The notes: generated by a model not told the origin, from the sequence alone. A DNA stretch of 64,000 nt from Thozetella sp. PMI_491 (GCA_021432635.1 MU270039.1:124001-188000); one strand, 5' to 3'; shown: positions 33,972 to 45,190, numbered from the stretch's first letter. Made by a program: numbers and translations.

Positions 33972-35051
33972 CTAAAGTCGGTTTTCCACCGGCGGCTCCC
34001 CCATCGGTGGTCCTGGATATTGCTCGCTTGGTGGTTCTTGAAAAAATTTGCTCTGATATATCGCGTTCGGTGCTTGCTGGTACGACTCGCTTGGCGGGGA
34101 TGGTGGTACGAACTTCTCATCCTGGGGTACTGTCACGGGCATCGGGGGATCTTGTACTGCCTGGCCTCTTCCCCGGCTGCGCCGACCGAGGTAAAAGGCC
34201 GCGCCAAGCAGTAGTAAGGCTCCGACCGTAGCGCCGACCCTGATGCCGGCGTACACTGCCCCGGCTAGCCCGCCACCGCCATCACTTGACACGGATGAAG
34301 AGGGTGTAGGTGTAGCCAAAGAGAATGAGGCGGTCGATAGCGGAGCCTAAGGAATACTAACATGAGCAACTAAGCGTCGCCGGCGACTTGGCCTGCTTGG
34401 AAAGGGATAGGCTGCTCGCCATGGTAATAATGGTGACTTACCGATGTTGGGTTGTGAAGTATGAACCCATACGCATTCAGCGCGCCTCCTGAGCCACTGG
34501 TCTTGAGAAGTGTGGTGGTAGTGGCGGTTACACCGGCGATAATGGAAATTGACGTCTCGTATATGCGCAACTCTGGTGTGAATAAGGAGGCGCATACCAA
34601 AGTCGACTGCCATGGCCAGTCGACCACGGAATTGCTTTCATATCCCCTAAGTGGCTCGTCAGCACGCGGTAAGGTCTGGCGAGATGGTACCCGCCATAGG
34701 GCGGGCGAGCTAAGCATGGGCATATACGTACAATGGGCAGCAGGTGGCGATAACATCCCCGCCAGGGACAGTTAGGCTGCATGCGGTGGTAAAGCCCGCG
34801 GGACAGACGCCGGGTGAATAGTGGTAGTTGCGCGATGGATTATAGTCGGTCGGAAAGCAGCCATCGGTGGTCAGCGGGCCAGCGATGTCATATCGGCCAA
34901 TGAATTCCTTTTTATCTACGTAGTAATTCTTTTGGAAGGAAGTAGCGCAAGCCGTAGGGAGTGTAACCGTTCGAGCCGATCCATTGATGTGCCCGCTAGC
35001 GGGCAGAGACTGGGTGACGATCGCCAACCCGAACCTTGAGCCTAGAGTCAT
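33972..35051 (-). CDS. Single-pass membrane protein with glycan-rich ectodomain, unknown function
   Basis: Three exons (35051-34732, 34646-34442, 34346-33972; introns 85 and 95 bp) give 299 residues with consistent phases. The start at 35051 is one choice; in-frame ATGs at 35072 and 35183 are possible. The N-terminal part is Cys-containing and extracellular in character (TACATSFQKNYY, TTDGCFPTDYNP, CPAGFTTACSLTV, DVIATCCPLGYES), the CCP pattern being common in fungal surface proteins of this type. A Ser/Thr/Gly-rich stalk (TPTPSSSVSSDGGGG) leads to one membrane helix (VGATVGALLLLGAAFYL) followed by GRRSRGRG and a Pro-rich cytosolic tail. The layout is that of fungal one-TM wall sensors or surface mucins, and no enzymatic domain is seen. 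Its 5' end almost abuts the oppositely oriented broken gene at 35.2-36.1 kb. Confidence 0.65.
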
Positions 35052-35159
35052 GTTCGTAGCCCCAGGAGGCATACCACTACGAACGCATAACGGACCACGC
35101 GCTACATATCCCGACGAGAAATCTGGCTTAGAGGCCGTGAGAAATAGATACCACAGCGA

Positions 35160-36078
35160 CCTGTCAGTTCTGCCGTCTCTCATCGGCAGGCGGATTGGGC
35201 TGCAGGAAAGGGGTTACATCAACCCACTCCTGCTTCCCGTCAATCGCACCACTGCCGGGCGACTTTTTGTGGTGGTATACCGCGCGGGACAGCTAAGCTA
35301 TGCCAGCAAGATGACGGACCCCTTCTTCGCCGCACATGATGACCCGGATGCCAAAGGTTTCTACCCTGACTTCGTGGCCACTACCATGGCTTGCATCGAG
35401 GCGCACCGGCTCTGTCTGGGGTCATCTGGTGCTTGCACCGAGTGGGGTTTCGAATACCGACAAGTGCTCCAGTTACTACCGAACGTGGACGGCGTGACGC
35501 TGCTCTATGCAGACACACTCCAGCAAATGTTTTTGTCAGTGTATACCTTCTTGGCAATGGCAACCGGCGTTCTAGAAATGATCCCGCTCAGGAACATGAG
35601 AGCACAAGACACCGTGCTCGGTTCCCCGTGGGGCGAGTCCATGATTTAGCCGGATAGCACCGACGAGATGTGGGTTCGAGAGGTCAAGCAATGGTTTCAG
35701 AAAACCATTCTGCAGACCGCGCTAGCTATACGGATCGCTGGAGGCTCGGCGTTCAAGCTTCTCAATTTCCTTGTGCTCACGCCGCCGCTTGAGGAAGAGT
35801 ACAACGTTGGAAACTACACTAAGTTTTGCGATCAGATTTTATTCCGAGATTCCGAATATACTAATGTCAACTGGACAATGTTCTGGGCTACTTTATCGAC
35901 GATGGGATTGATCACAGTGCCTAGTATGCTCGTACAATGGAGAGCTGGGATAAGATGGTGGGCCGGATGGCTTCGGAGCCAACTCTTGCTGGCTGCAGCG
36001 GTGTTCCGGAAGGGCCTAACGCTTTGTGCGCAGGCTCTGTCTCGCGCAGCTGGATACATTCGACTCGGTTTGCTGTGA
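35160..36078 (+). pseudogene. Fungal integral membrane protein fragment with in-frame TAG stop
   Basis: A single frame carries protein-like sequence on both sides of a TAG at 35647-35649. Before it: RIGLQERGYINPLLLPVN, YASKMTDPFFAAHDD and CIEAHRLCLGSSGACTEWG, the Cys-bearing extracellular loop known from a large family of multi-pass fungal proteins. After it: WVREVKQWFQKTILQTALAI, LTPPLEEEYNVGNYTKFCDQIL, then the predicted membrane segment LSTMGLITVPSMLVQW and a hydrophobic tail to 36078. The stop lies in an otherwise coherent frame, and no GT-AG intron can remove it; a CAG-to-TAG change is the simplest cause. The membrane helices expected at the N-terminus are missing, because the minus-strand gene occupies the space upstream. 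I therefore call it a 5'-truncated pseudogene; the left limit is approximate. Confidence 0.65.
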
Positions 36079-36652
36079 ACTATTAAATACTTCAAGCAAG
36101 CCGTTGCGCTATTTTTCTTCAGCCGGCAAGGCGCAGAACAAATCGAGTTTGTTGAAAACCTTGGGTAGTAGACAGGACTTTTACATCCTGCTGCCCCCCN
36201 NNNNNNNNNNNNNNNNNNNNNNNNNNNNNNNNNNNNNNNNNNNNNNNNNNNNNNNNNNNNNNNNNNNNNNNNNNNNNNNNNNNNNNNNNNNNNNNNNNNN
36301 NNNNNCCCCCCCCCCCCCCCCCCCCCCCCCCAAAAAAAAACCTAGCAAAATATATTAATATTAATCAAGAATTTTCTTTAAAATATTTAATGAGATTTAG
36401 TGGTTTTATAGTGGTAAGAAAATATACGATTTAGTATATGATGAGGAATTCGTCACTCGCTTGTTACATTGGTCTTTTTCCGCGTCCTGAAATCACGTTC
36501 CACTTAGGTGTCCCAAAGGTACGAAAGTCAAAATACTTAGTTAGAGTAAAACATATATGGGATAAATAAAGTATCTTCATAAACGTAGTCTATACTATGT
36601 GGAATTTTCACTATAACCTTGAGAGTTACCAATTGTAAATTATTCCATGTTA
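36079..36652. other. Intergenic, contains assembly gap
   Basis: The sequence holds 106 unknown bases at 36200-36305, with a short C run on the left and 26 C on the right followed by nine A. What follows is AT-rich and without coding signal. Confidence 0.7.
36200..36305. other. Sequencing/assembly gap (N) inside a poly-C tract
   Basis: The bases are given as N. Flanks are pure C (36194-36199 and 36306-36331), so the gap was probably caused by a long homopolymer. Its real length is unknown. Confidence 0.97.
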
Positions 36653-37660
36653 TTAAGCATGTACATGAACGATAACCTTCCCCCTTGCTCGCCCCTGTCT
36701 TAGTCTGGAATACGCTGCCGGTACGTCCCCAAACTCAAAGGTGTCTGCAATGATGGATCGTACCCTGCCTTCTACCAACCATGTCGCGATCTGTTCAAAG
36801 TACTTGGCGGAATTATCTTGCTTAACGAAGACATATTTCCTCTGGTCGAGGCCTGGCAGCGACGAACAGACAGTCCGAAGAATTATCCTCCCCAGATCAG
36901 ACATTGTCATGCCGACCTGCATAAACCATCCTCCTGGCTTCAGGTACATAGCCCTACTACTGTACAACGATTCAAAGCCCACGTTGTCGATGATGATATC
37001 GAAAACCTGGCCCCCGGAGGTCAACGTCTGAATCAGGTCCGTCGCCGTGTAATCAATGACCTCATCCGCGCCTAGCCGCTTGCACTGGTCAACGTTGGAA
37101 GTTGAACAAGATGTCGTGACATGGAGTCCTAGCGCCTTTGCAAACTGGATCGTCCAGGTGCCTACCCCTCCGCTGCCGCCATTAATGAACACCTTCCAGC
37201 CCGCCTTGCCTACAGCAGGCAAGAGCGACTGGTAAGCGGTCGTTGCGGCCGTGCCCACGGCTGCGGCACTGTCAACTGAGATGCCTTCGGGAAGCGGAAC
37301 GACCTCGGCGTTGTCCGCGACGAGAAATTCTCCCAGAGCACCGAACCGCGGGCCGTTCTTTAGTCCACCAAAAACCAGCTGGCCCTCCTGGAATGCGTGA
37401 TTGTCCGGGTGCTTTGCTGCAACGCGGCCGCAAAAGTCCATGCCGGGCGTCTGTGGGCGTCGCGTCATCAGGCGACCCACCAAAGGTGATTCTGGGATCT
37501 TGAAATCTGCAGGGTTGAGCGCGGCGGTGAGTACTTCGATGAGGAGCTCATTCACGCCAAGTGAAGAGCGGTCCGGCGCTGAGGCCGACTCGTTCAGGAT
37601 GAGCGAATCCTCCATTTTGGTCGCGATGGCATCGAATTGCCATGCCCGCATTGTAGCCAT
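36653..37660 (-). CDS. Zinc-independent medium-chain dehydrogenase/reductase (quinone oxidoreductase/enoyl reductase-like)
   Basis: A single-exon gene of 335 residues. The start is ATG 37660 (MATMRAWQF); the upstream part of the open frame begins only at a TTG. It has the two-domain MDR layout: an N-terminal GroES-like fold (ELLIEVLTAALNPADFKI, TPGMDFCGRVAA) and a Rossmann NADPH domain (VFINGGSGGVGTWTIQFAKALGLHV, the GxGGVG-type loop). There is no four-Cys structural zinc loop or catalytic zinc triad, so it belongs to the quinone-oxidoreductase/trans-enoyl-reductase branch. It probably reduces an activated C=C bond with NADPH; natural substrate unknown. Length is normal and intact. It stands alone, with gene-free DNA on both sides, so no pathway can be inferred from neighbours. 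Confidence 0.85.
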   Translation of the reverse strand: MATMRAWQFDAIATKMEDSLILNESASAPDRSSLGVNELLIEVLTAALNPADFKIPESPLVGRLMTRRPQTPGMDFCGRVAAKHPDNHAFQEGQLVFGGLKNGPRFGALGEFLVADNAEVVPLPEGISVDSAAAVGTAATTAYQSLLPAVGKAGWKVFINGGSGGVGTWTIQFAKALGLHVTTSCSTSNVDQCKRLGADEVIDYTATDLIQTLTSGGQVFDIIIDNVGFESLYSSRAMYLKPGGWFMQVGMTMSDLGRIILRTVCSSLPGLDQRKYVFVKQDNSAKYFEQIATWLVEGRVRSIIADTFEFGDVPAAYSRLRQGRARGKVIVHVHA

Positions 37661-40022
37661 TGGAAGTTCGATGTTTGGCCACTTAGCACCCAATGGATCC
37701 TCTTCTGTTCATGGACGAGACGGGAATGTATGTTATCGAGTGATGGACATAGGCACTTCACAATATGTTAAATTGTAAAGAACCTACAGTGGGAGGAGCA
37801 GGGAATGTTTCGTCTGGTTCCGTATCAAAGGTCTAGATATCTATGTAGCACGGCGGGATGTTTCCCCGATAAAAGTGTCCGAGAATGGTGAACAAGGCAA
37901 AATAAACTTTTCGGATGACTAGGCAGGCGTCTCGATTATCCCGTCTCGGCAATTAAACCGGAACAGTGTCAAGGGTATCGCAGCACCGAGAGCCTCTGTA
38001 TATGGCGATCTTACGAGGCGGCACCTACTGTGTGTACCAAAACTCTCCGTCGTATCTATCTGTAGATTAATAATACTAGTATAGCTTTAGTAGGCCAGCG
38101 TAGAGGCGGGTCCATTGTGCACCCTTCAACCGGCCAGCGTTGAATTAAAAATCTCCCTCTAGCGGCACACTCAATAAACAGCATACAACTTGGCCGCAAT
38201 TACATGTTTTAGTATCTTGGCGGGATTTGGCTTCTAATACCTAAAGGATCCACCATTTCATGAGAGAACTTGGCTGAGGGAACCACAGCGAGCAAATGAT
38301 GACATCACCGTATTTTGTTGCTCGGCCAGGTGCATTATCTTGTCTCTATCAGAGAGCCAGTTTGGAATCATGATTTGACTTCTAGCAATAGCTTTACACA
38401 ACTACCTATCTTACCTATACTAACACAACGGCAAACCGTTACTAGTGGGGATGCGCGCCAATTTTCGATGTCTTTAGGCAGGTCGTTTTCAACGTTACAT
38501 CGATATGCTAGCTGGCAGTACTCGCAGCTCTAATACCGAGTGTATAAATTGTTATGTAGTGGAGCGCTGGGGATGGAGGCTGAATAGGTAATGCGTCTCA
38601 GCCCTAACTTCTGAGGACTTCTAAAAGATAAGCTCCCTGAGAAATTATTTCGAGACCTGCAGGCGCCTCGCCATGTAGTAGGAGCTACCTTGGATTCGCC
38701 ATGCAAGAGAGTAGGATTGTATTAGAACCGATCCTTTTTCATTGGATGCGCAACTTCCCGGATCCTCGGGAGTCACGGCCCTATGCTCCGAGCTGAATGA
38801 AAGCCCACAGGTGGCGGCGAACCAAACATCGCAGCTGGTGCAACTTTGGCCCACTACTGAACTTTGCAGTGCTCGGTTAGTATTTCAGCGTGCTACGGTT
38901 CGGGCAGCATGTCATGGCTACGTAACATGTTCATAGTCTATGTACTTTCTACTCCATGGCTCAACTACCGCGCTACAACTTCCCCGACAACAGTCGTCGT
39001 TCAGATCAGGATTCAACACAGAGCTGCACGAAAGTGTATCATTTTTCGGTAGCTTTTTTTGATTGTAGCTTGAGATTTACCCGTTGATAGGAAGCTTTCA
39101 ATAACGGCAATGGTAGAGTCTGTCCACTAGCATCCACATATTTGCCACTTCCAGATCCGATGTGATCGACACTGAAGAATCTGCATTATCTCTCCTAGTA
39201 ACGCCAAAACCAATTCAATTTGATCAAACAGAATAAAATCTCCAAAGTTCTCTATTACGACCTAGGTGCCGAGATGCCTAGCGCTAAAGTCGCTACCAAA
39301 GCACGCTTGAACGCTGCGAGCCCACCTGCAAATATTTCTGACGTCATGCCAGGATACAATGTTGCTTCTACGGACGTGTCTACCGTCGAAGGATGCTGAA
39401 AGCAGTTCAAAAATGCTGATTCGCCCCACGAACCGTGCAGAAGATTGAGGACCCAACCGCGAGGCGCCGAGAGGTAGCATTGTCGAATCGCTCAGTCTGC
39501 TCAATGGCACCCCGCAATTTTTCATGCTCCTTGCATTCTGATCGACACTTGGGCTCCTTCTTTCGGCGGCGTTTTACTGGTACATATGCACGGCTCGGCG
39601 ATTCTATTCTGACGGCACGCGTCTATAAGTCAGGGCCAAGCACAGCTGCCTTTGCCGGCGCAGCCTCACCCGCACGACCAGGTATTTGTAACATGGCTTC
39701 GTTGGTAATTGCTCGGGCTTAGCGAAGTCCTCCCTCGCTTCCAAAGTTCGTACGCTGGAGAGTGGCATCGTCCCTCCATGTGGTCCAATATATGGCGTCA
39801 TCTAGCTTCACTCTAGCATTGAATAAACAGGAACACTGGGATCATCACATCTTCATCATCATTTTGGACAAAGATTTGAGGCGAGACCAAGAGGATAAGA
39901 GTACTGCTAAAGCTCCAGAAGAAGTTCTAGAGTCGATATGTCAGGCTAGATACCGTATCTTAGACATTTGCCCTCTGAATCATCCATCATCTTGCCCTAT
40001 TTTCACGTTAATAACTTACAAA
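37661..40022. other. Long intergenic region
   Basis: About 2.4 kb between the divergently oriented MDR and BBE-type oxidase genes. Small frames such as 38315-38533 and 39435-39722 have no domain or splice support. No repeat or element ends were seen. Although the oxidase frame is open from 39762, the first part has no signal peptide and was not taken as coding. Confidence 0.45.
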
Positions 40023-41522
40023 ATGTTGCTTCGTTGGCTACTCCTTCTGGAGGTGTTTCAACTCTTAGCTGAACTTGTCATTGCGGATACTTGCTCCACA
40101 CTCGAAGCAACAACAAGCATCGAGGTCACGCGACCTCTTTCTCTGTCGTACACGACCGAGCAACAAGACTACTGGTCCACTTCCTGCGCAGCTCTATTGC
40201 CTACATGTATCATCTTTCCGAAGGATGCTGCAGAGATTGCGGCCATAATTACCGTACTCAATAGTAACGAGGAGAATTTTGCCGTGAAATCTGGGGGCCA
40301 TAACCCTAACAACTACTGGTCTAGCGTCGATGGCGGCCCTCTCATTTCTACTCAACTCCTGGATCAGGTGATCTTGAACCAGACAACAGGCGTCGCAAAG
40401 GTTGGCCCCGGCCTTCGGCTAGACGAAATCGCTAGGGAGCTGGATGGAACAGGGTGGACATTCGTTGGTGGTCGAATCGGGCATACCGGTGTTGGTGGTC
40501 TGATTCTCGGTGGCGGCCTCTCGTATATGTCTACGCAATACGGCTGGGCGGCGTCATCCGTCTTGGAGTACGAACTCGTTCTGCCGAATGGGACAATATC
40601 TCACGTAAACGCCGAAAGCAACCCCGACTTGTTCAAGGCACTCAAAGGCGGCGGCAATAACTTTGGAGTTGTGGTTTCCTACACGTTACAGACTTATCGA
40701 CAAGGGAACGTTTGGGGCGGCAACTTGGTCTTCCTTCGTACTCCCGAGATTGATCTTGCGATGCTCAATGCTGTGCGCGACTTCACAGACTACAATGATG
40801 ACGACAAGGCAGCAATTATTGTCACGGCAGAGCGCGCAGCGGTTGGCGTCGTGGATTCCTGGATCATCTTTCTCTTCTATGATGGGCCATCTCCCCCGGA
40901 TGGACTCTTCAACAACTTCACCAACGCTGACCCTAACCCGCTTCTAAACACCTGTCATGAGCAGTCCTATGCAGACTTGATCGGTGGTAGCAACTGGGTG
41001 ATCGTCAAGGCTTCCAATGTCCAGATCGGAACTGAGACCATTCCGATGCCTCCCGCCGAGCACGGAGAAGCGATGATGGAGGAGCTCCATACCTTCTGGC
41101 GCGGAATCACCGACGGAGTCATGCTCACCCCCGGGATAGTCGCGTCTATTGCCTACCAGCCCTTCTCTCGCCGTATCGCCCAGGAAGCCCGCGCGCGAGG
41201 GGGAGATCTCATTGACGCCGATGATGAGATTGACCGCATGATCATTGAGATGAATTACGCCTTCACCCTTCCGCAAGACTACCCGACAATGGATCAAACG
41301 ATGCAGGACACCTACGGAGGGTACCGAGACCGAGTGCTTGCCTGGCAAGCGAGTGGAGAGATGCCCCAAGGCTACCTTCCGCTTTTCATGAACTATGGAT
41401 TCCACCGCGAGGATTACTTTGCGCGGTTGCGACCGGAGAGTAGAGCGCTTGCGAAGAAAGTGTCTGATGAGGTTGACCCAGACGGTATTTTCCGACTGAG
41501 AACGGGCGGCTGGAAACCATAG
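40023..41522 (+). CDS. Secreted monocovalent BBE/VAO-type FAD oxidoreductase
   Basis: A single-exon gene of 499 residues. The frame is open upstream to 39762, but ATG 40023 begins a clear signal peptide (MLLRWLLLLEVFQLLAELV), so it is taken as the start. The FAD-binding PCMH domain shows FAVKSGGHNPNN with His93 as the covalent FAD site. Where the bicovalent class has a cysteine (GxCxxVG) this protein reads GGRIGHTGVGGLILGGGLS, so only the His link is expected. Conserved blocks NPDLFKALKGGGNNFGVV and the C-terminal FRLRTGGWKP follow. The short C-terminal BBE substrate module with the NYG.H type motif is in weaker form (MNYGFHREDYFARLR). It likely oxidises a hydroxyl or amine of a sugar or secondary metabolite with O2 outside the cell. 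It is a different subfamily from the oxidase at 4.9-6.7 kb. Confidence 0.86.
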   Translation: MLLRWLLLLEVFQLLAELVIADTCSTLEATTSIEVTRPLSLSYTTEQQDYWSTSCAALLPTCIIFPKDAAEIAAIITVLNSNEENFAVKSGGHNPNNYWSSVDGGPLISTQLLDQVILNQTTGVAKVGPGLRLDEIARELDGTGWTFVGGRIGHTGVGGLILGGGLSYMSTQYGWAASSVLEYELVLPNGTISHVNAESNPDLFKALKGGGNNFGVVVSYTLQTYRQGNVWGGNLVFLRTPEIDLAMLNAVRDFTDYNDDDKAAIIVTAERAAVGVVDSWIIFLFYDGPSPPDGLFNNFTNADPNPLLNTCHEQSYADLIGGSNWVIVKASNVQIGTETIPMPPAEHGEAMMEELHTFWRGITDGVMLTPGIVASIAYQPFSRRIAQEARARGGDLIDADDEIDRMIIEMNYAFTLPQDYPTMDQTMQDTYGGYRDRVLAWQASGEMPQGYLPLFMNYGFHREDYFARLRPESRALAKKVSDEVDPDGIFRLRTGGWKP

Positions 41523-41780
41523 TGATAGGGGCCAATTTGGATCTAGAGCGCGAACCTTCCCAGTCTTGCTAAATTGAAATCTTACGCTAGCTCCTGTATC
41601 TATTGACTTAGTAACGAGTAATTTGGAAACAGTGTCCTGCCCGAGAATTGGTTACTTCTCCTAACAACTCCTGATGGGGGGTATTTCTGAGAACGCCCTC
41701 TCCGTACCAAATCCTGCCTCCGAAGAGGAAAACTCGACGCTTGGTTCAACCGCAACAAGCCGAATAATAGCGTTTAGGTA

Positions 41781-44700
41781 TTAAGATTTGGGTTGCTCCT
41801 GAAAGCCACTAGGATCTATCCCGTAGTAAGCCGCGTGCTGCTGGCCCACCGGTAGTTCTATCGGTTGCTGCAACGACTCCAACTCCACCGGCGCTATTCC
41901 TTTTGTCATAGAACTTGTGACATAGACCGCAGCTGACGTGGGCGGCATGGTGACAGCTCCCTGATAGTAAAGGCTGTATTAGCAGCTAGAAAGTGGCAAC
42001 TGGAGCGAAGGCAGGAGCCCTGCACTTACCTGAGACACATTGCCTATCTTCTTGATCCAACCCGTAGCTTTTGCGGGATCGACCCACGCAATTACAACGT
42101 TGTCTTCGTCAGCTATCTTCATGAAAGACATGGCAAACGAATCAGATTTCGCAATAAGCTCTTTCGAGTTTGCTATACGCCTGATGTTGATCGCGGTTGA
42201 ATCGAGGTTGGTGATTCCGTACAGATGGCCTTTATCGTTCACCATGGCCAGTTCGCGGCCAGAGGAGGAGAAGGCTGCGCATTGGATCCGGTTGCCCAGC
42301 TTACTATGCCGACCGGTTGTATCCGTGCGGATTTCGCTCTTGTGCCCGGCCTGAGGTTGAATTAGGACCGGGGTTCCCGACTGCGTCCACGTTGTGACGC
42401 AGACTAGGTCTGCCCCGAGGTTCATGCCTGAGCGAAATACAGCTGACGACACTCCGTTATCCTCGGACTCGTGCAGAGGAACGGGATACCGGCACGACAA
42501 GAGCTCTTGGCATGCCACGAACGGAAACCGCCAGCAGTAGACCTGGATGAGGCCGCTCCTCGCACTCCTGGTGCTTGCTAGGAGGACAAGTCCTTCATTC
42601 GAGAACGACAGCGTTTCCACCGACGGGCAGCTTCTACAGTCGCTATGGTAGGTATCGTGGAGGCGATCTTCTCTCGGCTGCTCCGTATCCGTTGTCTTGA
42701 AGAAGCGGATCATCGATTGTTCGAACCCAACTACGACATAGTTCTCGGATGGGTCGATCGCAATAGTTTTACACCACGGAGATGAGAGCATGCGGTACTC
42801 AACTATGGGGGTCGACGGCTGAGAGAGATCCAAAATTCGCAGCTGCAGTCACGAAGTTAGCGGACCAGGCACGCGGCGATACACATGGGCCCTTTCTTAC
42901 TGTTAGTCTCTGGTCCCTTGTGCCGATGATATACGCGAGATACTTCCCCGACACGGCCGCGAGGATACAGTTGCTTTCTGTTGACACCGCGCGTATTATA
43001 CTCGGAGGAGAGCTTCCGATGTCCCATACTTGTATGACCAGCTGGCCCCAGAAGAGAGCAAGTGTGGAGTTCTGAGATAGCGACACTTTGATACTCTTTG
43101 GTACTTTGCTTCTCCCCCCGTATGACTTCTGTGAGTTCAGCAGCGCTTCCAGAGAGATTGCTTCGGTCTTTTGGGCGTCCAGGGTTGACTCAGATAAAGA
43201 GCTCGTGTCCCCTGACGTGCCGACCGGAGCCTTGTTGGCGTTCCCGAATTTCAGCTTCCACTTCGACTTTCCTTTCTCAGGCGTGGCAAGTTGCACGGTT
43301 CTCGGTGGCGGGGTGAAAACTTGCGAGGGCTCGCTACGCAGCTCGCTAGGTCTACGAAAGTCAGGTGAATAGGATGTCGTTATAGGAGGAGCGGCAGAGG
43401 TATTCAGAGCATTCGAAGCGTAGGCACCGTCTTGGGCGCTGTTCGACGCTTTCGAGCCTAGATATATCGCACTGTCGGCACGCCATGGGTCGGTTCCGAA
43501 GGAGCCACGGGAGTGATTGGGATCAGGAGATAACGGAGACAGCGCCTGGGATGTCGAAAGGTACTGATCCGAGGAGAAAGGTTCCGGAGTTACGAAGTTG
43601 GCCTGGCGAGCCCCGGGGTTACTAGAACCACCGAATCCTTCCTTGAACAACCCGCCCACCTCAGACTTTGGCGGCTTAAGTTCAAACTGCATCGGCAGAT
43701 GCCGCTCTGCGTTGACAGCATCGACGTTGGTCTCAAGGGATGTCAGCAAATCCCATGTCTGTCTGACGAAAGGCACTTCGCGGATAATATTGATGGCCTC
43801 GCCACAATGCAAACATCTAGATGGCATCGGCAGTCGGATCTCGGAACGTCCTGCCAAGTCCGCCTTGAAACGTCCTCTGGTTAGCATTGGCCTATTGGGA
43901 GAAGCAGAGATATTCCTGAATCCATACCGGGATCTTGATCTCAGATAACCTCAGCTGGGAATCGCCTGCAAGATGGCACTCAGGGCAGTTCAGAGCATAG
44001 AGTCCCGGCCGGCCGGTCGAGTACTGGCCGCCCGGCCCATCATGTAAATGTATATTCCCCACCACCTGAGAGATGGTGTGCATAAGCTCCCTGTCGCTCA
44101 CTCGGTGGATGACCTGCCTCTCGGCGAGACGTCTCACGAATGTGTCGAGGGCATCAAGCTCATACTCGTCATCGCTGAGGTACGAGGCGTCTGAATGGGA
44201 TAGCTCGGGTGTGCTCGGGAGGTTGATGCGGAGAATAGCTCCGAAGGTGGATAGCATCTCCACCCTAGACAGATGGGATGGCAGGCGGAGATTGTCGAGG
44301 GCATACAGGATAGCATTTCGAGAGCCTTCGCAGGATGCTTGCAGCTGCGGGTCATGGGTGTTCCCGTTGGCAACGCACTGGACCGATGCACCAAGTAGGT
44401 AATGGGCGATGTCACGCAAGGACAGAAATTGGGATAACCACCCAGAGGTCAAGTCGTCTCGAGGAACGAGTTGGGAGATGTACGCCGGCGACAGAACATC
44501 TGGCAGCGGATACTGGGGAGTCGTCAGCTAACAGCGGCAACTTCAAAGAGGGACGAGACATACCAGATCCATGGCTAGATTTGGTAACTCATATTTCAGT
44601 TTCGGGGGAAGTTCGAGCGCGTTCGGGTTGGTATGGAGCTGGTTCGTTACCTCCTTGCATGCTTCGAGCAGGAAGGACTTGGGGCCCGGGTAACTGTCGC

Positions 44701-45190
44701 ACATCTGCTCGAGGGATCTGTGGACTCGTGCGAACCGCTCTCGCCGCTCGCTCTCTCGCAAGTCGGTAGGCGGCTTCGGGTGCAAGGTGAGGATTCGCAG
44801 TGCGCAGAGCACGCACTCGGCGAGGTATTTGTCTCGCAGCGCCAGGTTGTCCCAGAGGCTGTCTCGCCCTTCGGCCATGACCTGGAGGATGAACTCCACG
44901 GTCCGCAGGGCGACCTCCCAGCTCACCAGGAACCCGAGGTAGCGCCCCACGTGGACGTTGTTTGCGGGGATGGTCAGCCTCTGGAGGTAAAAGAGGGCGT
45001 TGAGCTTGACCAGGAGCGATATCACCAGACGCTGGTGTGCGCCACGGTCGCTAGGATTAGCATAGATCTTCTCTAGCGAGAACCGACCCAGCAACTCTAG
45101 CATGATGTCATCAACGTCGCTGCGAAGGCTCAGGCATCGCCAGACAGTTGCCAGCCGCCCGAGCAGCGGCGACGGCGCTGGACTTGCCAT
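41781..45190 (-). CDS. Large conserved ascomycete protein with helical N-part, zinc ribbon-like middle and WD40-like C-part
   Basis: Five exons (45190-44564, 44512-43950, 43876-42901, 42842-42030, 41960-41781) give 1052 residues with all phases closing. The exon 2/3 joint (donor GTTATC, branch-like GCTAAC before the acceptor) is the least sure. Residues 1-400 are helical (SLRSDVDDIMLELLGRF, ALRTVEFILQVMAEG). Two CxxC pairs, NCPECHLAG and SRCLHCGEA, flank that joint and could form a zinc ribbon. The middle is Ser/Pro-rich and likely disordered. The C-terminal 450 residues read like beta-propeller repeats (STLALFWGQLVIQVWDIG, KTIAIDPSENYVVVGFEQSMIRFF, RIQCAAFSSSGRELAMVND). I recognise it as a widely kept hypothetical of filamentous ascomycetes but know no function. 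A scaffolding role is inferred only from the propeller. Its start faces the permease gene across 750 bp. Confidence 0.72.

Noticed and set aside
34984-35160. Left part of the frame leading into the broken membrane-protein gene
   Set aside because: It overlaps exon 1 of the minus-strand surface protein and carries no family-like sequence, so it was not counted as part of the pseudogene.
39762-40022. Upstream open part of the second BBE-type oxidase
   Set aside because: An 87-codon extension would bury the signal peptide that begins at ATG 40023.
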